Below the pieces are notes generated by a model. It saw only the letters and a program-made list of their open reading frames with translations. It was not told the origin of the DNA and did not search any database. From NCBI RefSeq assembly GCF_024298965.1, contig NZ_CP085193.1, positions 682,001-746,000 of the forward strand: a DNA stretch of 64,000 nucleotides, given 5' to 3'. Shown one piece after another: positions 51,370-60,120 of the stretch. Source of the DNA: Streptomyces rapamycinicus NRRL 5491 (GTDB lineage Bacteria > Actinomycetota > Actinomycetes > Streptomycetales > Streptomycetaceae). The translations under genes were made by a program, and so were the position numbers. Position 1 is the first letter of the stretch; each line of letters begins with the position of its first letter.

Positions 51370-51726
51370 ATGGCCCAGAAAGTAGTCACCACGTACGTAG
51401 ATGATCTCACTGGTGAGGAATCAGAGGAGATCAGCACCCACACCGTCCTGATCGATGGGGCTGGGGTTGAACTTGACCTGTCATCCCAGAGCTACGACCA
51501 GCTCTTGGAGGCCTTGAGTCCTTACCTCAACGCCAAGGGCGCTCGTCGCGTGCGTGGGAGCGTCACAAACGGCGCGGCCGTCAAGGGGAAACGGCGGTCC
51601 GCAACACCGGCAGGAGGTCAGGACACTGCCGAAATCCGGGCCTGGGCCAAGGAGAACGGCTACGAGGTCAGCGACCGCGGCCGTGTTCCGGCGACCGTCC
51701 GTGACGCATACGCGAAGGCCAACTAG
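51370..51726 (+). CDS. lsr2: Lsr2 nucleoid-associated protein (xenogeneic silencer)
   Basis: The 118-residue protein has the Lsr2 layout. The N-terminal dimerisation domain starts MAQKVVTTYVDDLTGEES with the conserved strand pair, then a linker (KGKRRSATPAGGQD) and a C-terminal DNA-binding domain IRAWAKENGYEVSDRGRVP. The RGR core inserts into the minor groove of AT-rich DNA. Lsr2 bridges and silences foreign and cluster genes in actinobacteria. It lies between a flavin oxidoreductase gene and a block of decayed genes, with a strong terminator 17 bp after its stop. Streptomyces usually carry two Lsr2-type proteins; I cannot tell which this is. Confidence 0.93.
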   Translation: MAQKVVTTYVDDLTGEESEEISTHTVLIDGAGVELDLSSQSYDQLLEALSPYLNAKGARRVRGSVTNGAAVKGKRRSATPAGGQDTAEIRAWAKENGYEVSDRGRVPATVRDAYAKAN

Positions 51727-51742
51727 CCTCGATTTCCGCATG

Positions 51743-51770
51743 AGGGTTCGTCAGCTTGCTGACGGGCCCT
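51743..51770 (+). terminator. intrinsic terminator after lsr2
   Basis: A 13-bp stem, counting G-U pairs, (51743-51755 with 51758-51770) around a two-nucleotide tip is followed by a T-rich tract (TTCTGCTTGTTCT). It begins 17 bp after the lsr2 stop. Confidence 0.85.
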
Positions 51771-51870
51771 TTCTGCTTGTTCTGAGCGGGGATTTCCGCC
51801 TGGAACGCTCCGGTCGTCGACGCCGTCCGGCAGAGCGGCGCCGCCGCCGCGTCCATGGGGACCACCCGCG

Positions 51871-52443
51871 TCAGAACCGCTGATCCGTGGCGCTCCGTGA
51901 GGTGCGGACACCGAGCGCGGGCAGTACTACTTCGTCGACCAGGGCTTCGTGGAATGCCCGGTCCGCGCATCCGCGCATGAACATCACGCGGTACGCGCTC
52001 ATGGACGGGATGATCAGCGCGAGCGCGTCGATGTCCGTGCTCGCGGGGATTTCGCCGCGTTCGGCGGCGCGCGCCATGAGCTGCCGGTAGGCGGCGGCGG
52101 ACGGTTCGACGATCGCGGCATCGACAGCCGAGGCGAGTTCGGGGGCGCGGTACAGCAAGGACATCAGGCTCGACAGGATTTTGCTGCGGTGCTCGCTCGC
52201 GCCGAGCCAGTGCGGGTTGATCATCGCGATCATGTCGCCGCGCAGCGACCCTGTGTCCGGCAGCCGGTCGGGGGACAGCTCGGTGTCCGACATGGCCTCG
52301 TATCCGGTCTCGGCGAGGAGGTCGAGCGTGGCCTCGAGGATCTCCGCATCGCGGGTGTGGTCCCGTTTGCGCCCGAGCCGCGGAGCGGGCTGTTCCGACG
52401 CGGTCCCGCCGGCGCCGCTTGCTGGGGCTGCTGCTCCAGACAT
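51871..52443 (-). pseudogene. TetR regulator with its recognition helix deleted
   Basis: The reading frame is open over 190 residues, but the helix-turn-helix is incomplete. It starts normally (ILEATLDLLAETGYEAMS) and then jumps straight to LPDTGSLRGDM, which in relatives comes about 30-35 residues later, after the turn and recognition helix (usual VGKATLYRRW part). The junction is near 52287. The ligand domain continues intact. The protein should dimerise but not bind DNA normally. The ATG at 52443 has AAGGAGG upstream. It diverges from a decayed MFS gene. Confidence 0.75.
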
Positions 52444-52478
52444 GGGTGACACCCTCCTTTCGAAGACCCTGGCAGGGC

Positions 52479-53700
52479 ATGAAAGCTGCGCTTCAAAGCG
52501 GAGCGCCGCCCCGGCCCGACGACGGCGCGTCCGCGCGGCGTTGGTGGGTGCTCGGCGCGGTGGTACTGGCTCAGCTGATGGTGGTCCTGGACGGCACGGT
52601 GGTGAACATCGCGCTTCCCTCGGCCCAGACGGACCTGGGCTTCTCCGACGACGACCGCCAGTGGATCATCACCGGCTACTCGCTGGCCTTCGGCAGTCTG
52701 CTGCTGCTCGGCGGCCGGGTGTCGGACATGATCGGCCGCAAGCGCGTGTTCCTGGCCGGTCTCGTGGGCTTCGCCGCCGCGTCGGCGCTGGGCGGCGCGG
52801 CCGATGGATTCGGCGTGCTGGTGACCGCCCGCGTGCTCCAGGGTGCGGCAGGCGCGCTGCTCGCCCCCACGGCACTGGCCGTCCTGGCCACGACGTTCAC
52901 CGCGCCGAAGGAACGCGCCCGCGCCTTCGGCGTGTTCAGTGCCGCCGCGGGCGCCGGCAGCGCGATCGGTGTGCTGATCGGCGGATTTCTGACCGAGAGC
53001 CTGAACTGGCGCTGGACGCTCTGCATCAACGTGTTCATCGCCGTGGTGGCCGCGGCCGCGGCCACCGTGTCCATCGGCCGTACCCCGCGTCAGAACCCCC
53101 GGCCGGCCCTCGACATCCCCGGTGCGGTGCTGGTTTCCACCGCGGCCTGAGCTGAGCACCGCTCGCCGCCTCGGCGCTGCTGCTGGTGGTGTTCGCCGCC
53201 TGGCAGCAGCGTACGGCGCACCCCCTGCTGCCACCGGGCGTCCTGCTCGACCGGGACCGGGCGGCCGGCTACAGCGGCATCCTGCTGGCCAGCGTCGGAA
53301 TGTTCGGCGTCCTGCTCTTCGTCAACTACTACCTGCAGAATTCGCTCCACTACTCACCGATACGGACCGGCCTGGCCTTCGTGCCCATGGTCGTCCTGCT
53401 CGTCATCGGCTCCCAGCCGGCGACCAACGTCCTCCTGCCCCGTCTCGGACACCGGAGGGTGGTGCCCACCGGCATGGCACTGGGCGCCGTCGGCATGGTC
53501 CTGCTCACCGGACTGGGCCCGGACAGCACCTACGCCACCGGCGTCCTGCCCGCCCTGCTGCTCATCGGCTTCGGCATCGGCAACGTCATCACCTCGTCCT
53601 TCCAGGCTGGTGGGGCGCCGGCACCTACACCGCGGGAGCACTCCTCACCGCCCTGCTCTACCGCCGCAAACAGCGACCGGCCCCACGGCCCGGTACCTGA
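52479..53700 (+). pseudogene. decayed DHA2-type MFS transporter
   Basis: The 5' part (from ATG 52479) gives about 220 residues with TM1 LMVVLDGTVVNIALP and loop motif DMIGRKRVF, then stops at 53150. A second part, in another frame from 53186, continues the transporter (LLFVNYYLQNSLHYSPIRTGLAF) to about 53605. The C-terminal tail WWGAGTYTAGALLTALLYRRK is found in yet another frame, ending at 53700. At least two deletions and frameshifts have occurred; roughly 30 residues near 53150 and over 100 near 53605 are missing compared with intact relatives. It starts 35 bp from the divergent TetR. Confidence 0.85.
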
Positions 53701-53733
53701 CAGCACACGGTTCTGTACCGGCTCGCCCGCGCG

Positions 53734-54124
53734 ATGGACACCCGCGACTGGGACCTGCTCGCCACCTGCTTCGTTCCCGAGGCCGTGGGCGACTTCGCCA
53801 CCGGCCGAACCGTCGGAGGGGGACAGCCTGCTCCTCGACTACAAGGCGTTCCTGCCGCCACTGGACACCACCCAGCACCTGGTCACCAACGTCGAGACCG
53901 TCATCAACGGCGATACCGCCGAAGCGACGGCCTGCTTCCTGGCCCAGCACGTCCGCGCGAACACCGAAGGCGGCGACCAGTTCCTCATCGGGGGAAGGTA
54001 CGACGACCGGCTCACCCGGACGCCCGAGGGCTGGCGCACCACCCGACGCCGGGTCAACGGCCTCTGGACGCAGGGCATTCCGAAGGTGGTGGGCAGCACG
54101 CTGGACCGACGCGAGAACGGCTGA
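53734..54124 (+). pseudogene. decayed SnoaL-like gene
   Basis: The start MDTRDWDLLATCFVPEAVG and the end LDTTQHLVTNVETVINGDTA...RTPEGWRTTRRRVNGLW match the SnoaL-like family (limonene-hydroxylase-like group), but they lie in different frames with a break near 53815 and a short missing stretch. It follows directly after the MFS remnant. Confidence 0.7.
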
Positions 54125-54231
54125 TCACCATCCGGGCGCCGCCGACAGGACCGGTCACAACGCGGCGCAAGCGGCCCCGTACCCGGCCGAAGGTATGCTC
54201 CTGGCCACCCCGGGCCCAAGTCGAGGTCGAC

Positions 54232-54684
54232 GTGGAACTGTCAGACCTGAGGATCTTCCTCGCTGTCGCGATCACGGCACGCCGGGTCTCCGACCTGGGC
54301 ACCGTGCTGCGGAATCCGAAGATCCTTGTCTTCCGCTCGGGCTGCTCCTACCGCATGCGCTTGGAGCGCATCCTGCACGCCCGGGGCGCCGTCGGTGTTC
54401 GCTGCGTGGAGTTCGGATCGCTGGACGGCATCCTCGGCTGTGTCGGGGCGGGCATGGGCATCAGCCTGCTGCCCGCCGCCGTGGTCGAGCGGCACGCCGC
54501 CCGCGAACACATATGGGTGCACGACCTGCCAGAGGACGAAGGACGCGCGGAGACGGTCTTCGTCCAGCGCGTCGACGCGCCGCCGGCGCCCGCGCTGACG
54601 CGATTCCTCACGCATGCACGGGCCGTGGAGCAGGAACTTCCCGAGCTACGGATGGTCGGCGGTTCCTCCACAGCCGCCGGCTAG
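54232..54684 (+). pseudogene. LysR regulator remnant
   Basis: From a GTG at 54232 the frame begins as a LysR HTH (VELSDLRIFLAV) but then runs into the effector domain (NPKILVFRSGCSYRMRLERILHARG, GMGISLLPAAVVERH). Most of the HTH and the first part of the effector domain are missing. It is the last of a run of decayed genes. Confidence 0.7.
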
Positions 54685-54744
54685 TTCACCAGTTGGACGC
54701 TCCCGGGGCACGGAGGGCTCTCGGAAAGCGATGGCACCGCCGTC

Positions 54745-55995
54745 TCACCCGCGGATCAGCGATTCGAGGATCCCGATCGCGGTCGGAATCGATTCCTCCG
54801 CGATGTCGAAGTTCTCGCTGTGATGAGGCCCCGGACTGCCCGCCCCGACCATCAGATAGGCGCCCTTGCCCCCGTGCCGCTGGACATGCCTGATGAGAAG
54901 GTTGGCGTCATCGCTTCCCGCGAACGCCCGGGTCCGGATGACCTCGGTGACATCGTCATGAGCGGTGGCCACGTCGACGATGCGGTCGATCAGTTCGTCG
55001 TCCGGTGCGACGGTGGCGGATTGGCCCATCACCGCGACGTTCGCCCGGACCCCGTGGGCCAGGCTCGCCCCTTCCACCATCGATCGGACCCGGTCGACCA
55101 GTTCATCGACGACCTCGTCGTCGGTCGCGCGCGCCTCGCAGGTCATCACCGCGGAGGAGGGCACGATGTTCACCCCGTCGCCGGCGACGAGCGTGCCGAC
55201 ATTGAGCCGCGTGTCCGCGGAGCTGAAGCGCGGGAGCCCCATGATGCCCAGTGCGGACATCGATGCCGCGAGCAGCGCGTTGCGGCCGGCCTCCGGTGTA
55301 CCGGCCGCGTGAGCGGCCCTGCCCGCGAAGTCGACCTTCAGCTTGCGGGTCGCCATGCCACCGGTGAAGCTCCCCACGACCCTGCCGACGGCCATGTCTC
55401 CGGCCATGTGCACCGCGAGCATGTTGTCGATCTCGTCGGCCACCCCGGCGTCGATCATCGTCTGCGCTCCCCTGACCCCCTCCTCGGCAGGCTGGAACAG
55501 GACCCGGAGCGTGCCCGCGAAGTCATGGTCCGACAGACGGTGGAGCAGGCCGACGCCGATGGTCGCGTGGGCGTCGTGGCCGCACGCGTGCATCGCGCCG
55601 TTCGTCGAGGCGAACCCGCCTGCCACCGGGAAATGTGCGGCATCGGCCGATTCGCGCATCGGAAGCGCGTCGATGTCGACGCGAAGCCCCCAGCGCGGCC
55701 CCGGACGGGCGCCCACGACATCGACGACCAGCGCGGTGCCGTTCTCCCGGAAGTAGCGGGCCCGCTCTTCCGGGACACCCGAATCCGCCGCGCGAGCCGC
55801 CCATTCGTCCAGGGTTTCCGGGGCCGGGAAGTTGACGACGGCCGAGAGATCCTGAGCGGCCTTCCCCGTGCGGACGCGTATCTCCAGTCCCTCCAGGGCC
55901 TGTTCGATCCGGGCCGCGGTGCCGATCTCCAGGAATGCGGGTTCCGGGTTCCGATGCAGTTCTCGGCGAAACGCTACGAGCTGCTCAAAATCCAC
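54745..55995 (-). CDS. M20 family amidohydrolase, aminobenzoyl-glutamate-hydrolase-like
   Basis: The 416-residue protein has the M20 metal-binding pattern: LRVDIDALPM, NGAMHACGHDAHAT, FQPAEEGVRGAQ, and the later HHSENFDI. The dimerisation segment has HAAGTPEAGRNALLAAS, and the length and inserts resemble AbgA/AbgB-type hydrolases of p-aminobenzoyl-glutamate. It would cleave an amide or acyl-amino acid in the cytoplasm. A GTG start at 55995 is used. It lies beside a peptide-type ABC transporter and a divergent double Lrp regulator, suggesting uptake and cleavage of an amide-linked compound. Confidence 0.87.
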   Translation of the reverse strand: MDFEQLVAFRRELHRNPEPAFLEIGTAARIEQALEGLEIRVRTGKAAQDLSAVVNFPAPETLDEWAARAADSGVPEERARYFRENGTALVVDVVGARPGPRWGLRVDIDALPMRESADAAHFPVAGGFASTNGAMHACGHDAHATIGVGLLHRLSDHDFAGTLRVLFQPAEEGVRGAQTMIDAGVADEIDNMLAVHMAGDMAVGRVVGSFTGGMATRKLKVDFAGRAAHAAGTPEAGRNALLAASMSALGIMGLPRFSSADTRLNVGTLVAGDGVNIVPSSAVMTCEARATDDEVVDELVDRVRSMVEGASLAHGVRANVAVMGQSATVAPDDELIDRIVDVATAHDDVTEVIRTRAFAGSDDANLLIRHVQRHGGKGAYLMVGAGSPGPHHSENFDIAEESIPTAIGILESLIRG

Positions 55996-56198
55996 GAGCG
56001 CCCTCTCCTTTCTCGGTGCAAGGGCGCCCGTCCGGGCCGCCTGGCGCCGAGGCTACGAGAAGTGCCGCGAATCCGGTCCGCATGCCGGTTCATCGGCACG
56101 GATCAGCGAAATCCGGGCCCGGATACGCATGGTTCGCGACGGCGCCCGCAGTCCCCCGCGTCTCCTCGGTCCCTCAGCCCCCTCGCCCCTCGTTCCCC

Positions 56199-57221
56199 TC
56201 AGTCCTCGAACACCGGGTGATGGCCGAGGGGGACCCAGCGACGGTGCCGGCTGTCCAAGTCGAGGATGTGGCCCGCCCGCTTGGCGATCCTCGGGACGAT
56301 CCACCGGTCCTTGACCAGTACCTTGGGGAACACCGTGGTCAGCCGGTTCTCGATCTCGTCCAGCTCCCGCAGGTCGCGCAGCCAGAGGAACACCGCGAGG
56401 TTGGCGTCACCGGTCACGGAGGCACACAGCCGCACATGGTTCAGCAGCCGGAGCGAGGCGACGACACGCTCCAGTTCCAACGGCTCGACGTCCAGCCACA
56501 GCGCCGCCGCGGCGGACCAGCCCATGAGGGCGTGTGCGAAGTCCACCCGCCATCTGACCCAGCTTGCGGCGAGTACCGCGTCGATGTCCCGCGAGATCAT
56601 GGAAAGGGACCGGCCCAGCTCCCGCTGCATGTCCGCGGCGGTGCGCCGGGCGTCCGCCTCGAGTGCGGTGATGACCGCCCGGTGGGCGGGTCTGCGCTGC
56701 TTGGGCGGATCGGCCGGCCGGAGGTCGTGAAGCGCCTTGACCTGTTCCTTGGAGAGCGTCTTCAGCCGCCAGCTCGACCCTTCGAAGAAGATCTTTCGCA
56801 GGTAGTGGGTGCGGGTGCCGAGGATGCCGGGGATCACAGCGATCCGCTCGTCTATGTACCGGTCCATGGAGAGCAGGCTGTCGGTGGAGATCATGATGTA
56901 CAGGTCCCGCGGGCCGGAAGTGCAGTGCACGCTGGAGATTGGACCCTGCCGGCCGAGTTCGGCGAGTACGTGTTCCCGTCGGCCGGGGACGCAGCTGATC
57001 TCGACCAGGGCGGAGATCATCTGATCGCGGAGGTGCGGGGCGTCGCCCTCGGAACAGCTCGTCCACACCTGCCGCCGGCCGGTGAGCGCCGACCACCGGC
57101 GGGAAATCGTCGAGGGGTCGACCCGGAGGATCCTCCCGAGCTGGGCCCATGAGACCCGGGGATGGATCTGCAGTGCGTTGATGATCTGGAAGTCCAGCGC
57201 GTCGACCATGCACAGCATCAT
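56199..57221 (-). CDS. double-length Lrp/AsnC regulator
   Basis: The 340-residue protein has two Lrp-type units in one chain. The first has an HTH (SWAQLGRILRVDPSTISRRW) and a RAM domain (ISCVPGRREHVLAELG...GPRDLYIMISTD). The second has an HTH-like part (TAADMQRELGRSLSMISRDI) and another RAM domain (LRLLNHVRLCASVTGDANLAVFLWL). Most Lrp proteins are about 150 residues and dimerise, so this is a covalent dimer. The start is uncertain among ATGs at 57221, 57218 and 57209. It diverges from the substrate-binding protein gene and probably regulates the transporter and the amidohydrolase. Confidence 0.85.
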   Translation of the reverse strand: MMLCMVDALDFQIINALQIHPRVSWAQLGRILRVDPSTISRRWSALTGRRQVWTSCSEGDAPHLRDQMISALVEISCVPGRREHVLAELGRQGPISSVHCTSGPRDLYIMISTDSLLSMDRYIDERIAVIPGILGTRTHYLRKIFFEGSSWRLKTLSKEQVKALHDLRPADPPKQRRPAHRAVITALEADARRTAADMQRELGRSLSMISRDIDAVLAASWVRWRVDFAHALMGWSAAAALWLDVEPLELERVVASLRLLNHVRLCASVTGDANLAVFLWLRDLRELDEIENRLTTVFPKVLVKDRWIVPRIAKRAGHILDLDSRHRRWVPLGHHPVFED

Positions 57222-57482
57222 GCGGCGAGGACGCCGATCCGGCCAAAACCATGCGCGCACCCGGCCGCGTCCGGGCTGACGCGGCTCTGCGGGGCCTGGT
57301 ACGCCGTGCTTTCGTGCGGGCAACCGCAACCTGGCCGGAACCTACCGGTGGGTCATGCGGAATACCGTGCACCAGCGTCGTGCCTTTGCCGAATTTCTTG
57401 CGTGGTGCGTCCCGGTGGGTCAGCGACGGATGTGTGCGACTTAGGCTCCGGGCACCTTTTCGGCCGTTGCGTGGGAGGCGTC

Positions 57483-59033
57483 GTGTTTCGTCGGGGTGCT
57501 GTGCTGACGGTGGTGGCCGCGCTGGGGTTGAGCGCCACCGGGTGCGGAGTGGATGAGGCCGCGCTGAGGGGGTCGACGGACACGATCAGCATGTCGCTGA
57601 ACACCGATCCGGCGACCTTCGATCCGGCGTTGGCCAGCGGCGGCGACGACTACACCGTGGCGCGGCTGCTGTACGACACGGTGGTGCGCAAGGACTCCGG
57701 CAACCGCCTGGTGGGCGGGATCGCGTCCACGTGGAGGGCGGAGGACGCCGCCCACTACACGTTCACCATCCGCAAAGGGCTGACCTGCTCCGACGGGAGT
57801 CCGATCACACCGTCCACGGTGGCGCGGTCGCTGACCCGTTTCGCCTCGCCGGAGACTGGATCCCCGGGCCGGACCCTGGCGCTGGGCTCTGCCACGGCGA
57901 CGTTCACCGCCGATGATGGAGCGGGCACGGTGAAGGCCAGGCTGTCCGCTCCCTGGTCGGACTTCCTCACCGGGCTGAGTCTGCCGTCGGCCGGGATCGT
58001 GTGCCCGGCGGGATTGGACCATGCCGAGCAGCTGGCGACCGGCAAGGTCAAGGGAGCGTTCTCCGGGCCCTACACCTTGGCCTCCTCCCGGCCGGCCGTG
58101 TCGTACCGGCTCACCCTGCGGAGCGGCTACACGGCCTGGCCGAGGTTCGCCGAGCCACTGCGGGGGGTTCCCGCCAAGCATCTGGACCTCACACCGATCA
58201 CCGACTACTCGACCATCGCCACCAAGCTGGTGTCCTACAGCCTGGACGTGGGGGTGGTCGCCGACGAGAACGTGAACCGGTTCGGCGGCGACTCCCGGTT
58301 CGCCACCTCCAGCGCGTCCAACACCACGACCTATCTGCTGTTCAACGAGCGTCCGGGCACGGTCTTCGCGAACCGGCCCGACCTGCGCACCGCGGTGGCG
58401 CGGGCCATCGACGCACAGACCTTCAGCGACATCGTCAGCGGCAAGCGGGGCAGCGTGATCCGCTCAGTCGGATCAGCCAAGGTGCCCTGCGTCAACACCG
58501 ACCGGTCGTCGCTGGTCGCCACCGACCGCGCCGCCGCCGCCAGGAAGCTGAAGGGGGTCCGTTTCCGCATCGTCGGCACGACCCTGCTCCGCGGCGGCAA
58601 CGACTACATCGCCGAAGCGCTGCGCAAGGCCGGGGCGAAGGTGAAGGCCGACTCCTTGGACAACGCCAACTGGGCCACCGTGACCTCCGCCGGGGGCAAG
58701 GACTGGGACATCAACGTCCAGGGCGACAACAACATGATGGGCACCCTCACCTCCTCCCTCCTGCGCGTCATGGGCCCGCCGACCGAAAAGGGCGGGCGCA
58801 ACAAGATGGGACTGGTCAACGACGAGGGTTACGCGGCCGTCGACCGTGCCATGAGCAAGCTGGACCGCACCGCTCGGTGCGCCGCTCTCCGCTCCGCGCA
58901 GAAGTCGTTCCTGAAGCGGGTCGACGCGATCCCGCTGTCGACCCTGCCGTCCACCACGGTCGTCGCCAAGGGATACAGCATCCGCACGTTCGACGACTAT
59001 CTCGACCCCGCCACCCTCCGCATCGTCAAGTAG
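57483..59033 (+). CDS. ABC transporter substrate-binding lipoprotein (SBP family 5)
   Basis: The 516-residue protein starts with a signal peptide and lipobox (LGLSATGCGVDE; Cys acylated) and has the family 5 pattern MSLNTDPATFDPALASGGDDYTVARLLYDTV of peptide- and nickel-binding proteins. The GTG at 57483 has GGGAGG just upstream. It would bind a peptide or amide outside the cell and deliver it to the permeases encoded downstream. The 262-bp gap before it holds only the promoter region with the divergent Lrp gene. Confidence 0.9.
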   Translation: MFRRGAVLTVVAALGLSATGCGVDEAALRGSTDTISMSLNTDPATFDPALASGGDDYTVARLLYDTVVRKDSGNRLVGGIASTWRAEDAAHYTFTIRKGLTCSDGSPITPSTVARSLTRFASPETGSPGRTLALGSATATFTADDGAGTVKARLSAPWSDFLTGLSLPSAGIVCPAGLDHAEQLATGKVKGAFSGPYTLASSRPAVSYRLTLRSGYTAWPRFAEPLRGVPAKHLDLTPITDYSTIATKLVSYSLDVGVVADENVNRFGGDSRFATSSASNTTTYLLFNERPGTVFANRPDLRTAVARAIDAQTFSDIVSGKRGSVIRSVGSAKVPCVNTDRSSLVATDRAAAARKLKGVRFRIVGTTLLRGGNDYIAEALRKAGAKVKADSLDNANWATVTSAGGKDWDINVQGDNNMMGTLTSSLLRVMGPPTEKGGRNKMGLVNDEGYAAVDRAMSKLDRTARCAALRSAQKSFLKRVDAIPLSTLPSTTVVAKGYSIRTFDDYLDPATLRIVK

Positions 59034-59052
59034 CCGGAAGGCCGCACACACC

Positions 59053-60120
59053 ATGACTCCTCCCGACTCCACGGAGATCCCAGGGCTCCCGCCACCCGCC
59101 CCCGCGGGCGACCGCTCCACGGCAGGTCCACGACGGCTCCGCCACCCCTCCTCGCTCTGGCCCGGGTTCGCCCTCCGTCGGCTCACCGGCCTGGTCACGA
59201 TCTTCCTCGCGCTGCTCGTCGTGTCGTTCCTGATCGTCCAGCTCATCCCCGGCGACCCCGCGGCGGGCATCGCCGGCGCCAACGCCGATCCCAAGGACAT
59301 CGCACGCGTCAGACACGAACTCCGACTCGACCGGCCGGTCTGGGAGCGGTTCGTCGACTACGCGGGGGATGTCTTCTCCGGACACCTGGGCACATCGTTC
59401 ATGTACCGGCAGCCCGTGGAAACGATCGTCTTCAACCGCCTCCCCTTCACGGCGACCATCGCGCTGGTCGGAATCGTCATCGTCCTGTTGGTCTCGATTC
59501 CGCTGGGGATGACCGTCGGTGTGCTCACCCGCGGTGGCCGGCGCACATGGCTGGACACCACGTTCGGGGTGGTCACCGGTTTCCTCGACGCCGTACCCGG
59601 CTACATCATGGCGTCGTTCCTCGTCGTGACGTTCGCCGTCGGCATCGGAGTGGTGCCGCTCTACCCTCCGGCGTACACGCCCCGCTTCGCCGCCCAGTCG
59701 TTCGTGCTGCCCATCGCGTCGATCGTGATCGGACCGATCTGCACCGTCTCCCGGGTCGTCCGCCGCGAAACGGCGGTCGTGCTCGACAACGACTACATGC
59801 GCACCGCGCACGGCTGGCGGCTGCCCGCCCACAAGCGCTATGTCAGGTGGGCGCTGCCCAACCTCCTCACCACCACGCTCACCCTGAGCGGGCTCATCCT
59901 GACCGGGATGATCGGTGGGGCCATCGTCATCGAGTCCGTGTTCGCGCTGCCCGGCCTCGGCAGCGGCATCATCAAGGCCATACTCGACCGCGACTACCCG
60001 GTGATCCAGGGCATGGTGATCGTCATCGGCATGATCGCGGCCATCGTCAACCTCCTCGTCGACGTCCTGCTGGGGCTGATCGACCAACGGACCCTCGGGG
60101 GGTCACATGTCTCCGCGTAG
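59053..60120 (+). CDS. peptide-type ABC permease (DppB-like)
   Basis: The 355-residue protein has the DppB/OppB pattern: TM1 near LVTIFLALLVVSFLIVQLIPGDPA, a GTSFMYRQPV segment, and the EAA loop RTAHGWRLPAHKRYVRWALPN followed by LLTTTLTLSG. It begins 19 bp after the binding protein gene and overlaps the next gene by 14 bp, so it is in one operon. Confidence 0.92.
   Translation: MTPPDSTEIPGLPPPAPAGDRSTAGPRRLRHPSSLWPGFALRRLTGLVTIFLALLVVSFLIVQLIPGDPAAGIAGANADPKDIARVRHELRLDRPVWERFVDYAGDVFSGHLGTSFMYRQPVETIVFNRLPFTATIALVGIVIVLLVSIPLGMTVGVLTRGGRRTWLDTTFGVVTGFLDAVPGYIMASFLVVTFAVGIGVVPLYPPAYTPRFAAQSFVLPIASIVIGPICTVSRVVRRETAVVLDNDYMRTAHGWRLPAHKRYVRWALPNLLTTTLTLSGLILTGMIGGAIVIESVFALPGLGSGIIKAILDRDYPVIQGMVIVIGMIAAIVNLLVDVLLGLIDQRTLGGSHVSA

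Noticed and set aside
53186..54124. A single 312-codon frame that looks like one fused protein of MFS and SnoaL parts
   Set aside because: The join is an accidental open frame across remnants. The MFS C-terminal helix and the SnoaL start lie in other frames, so it is a product of decay rather than a fusion protein.
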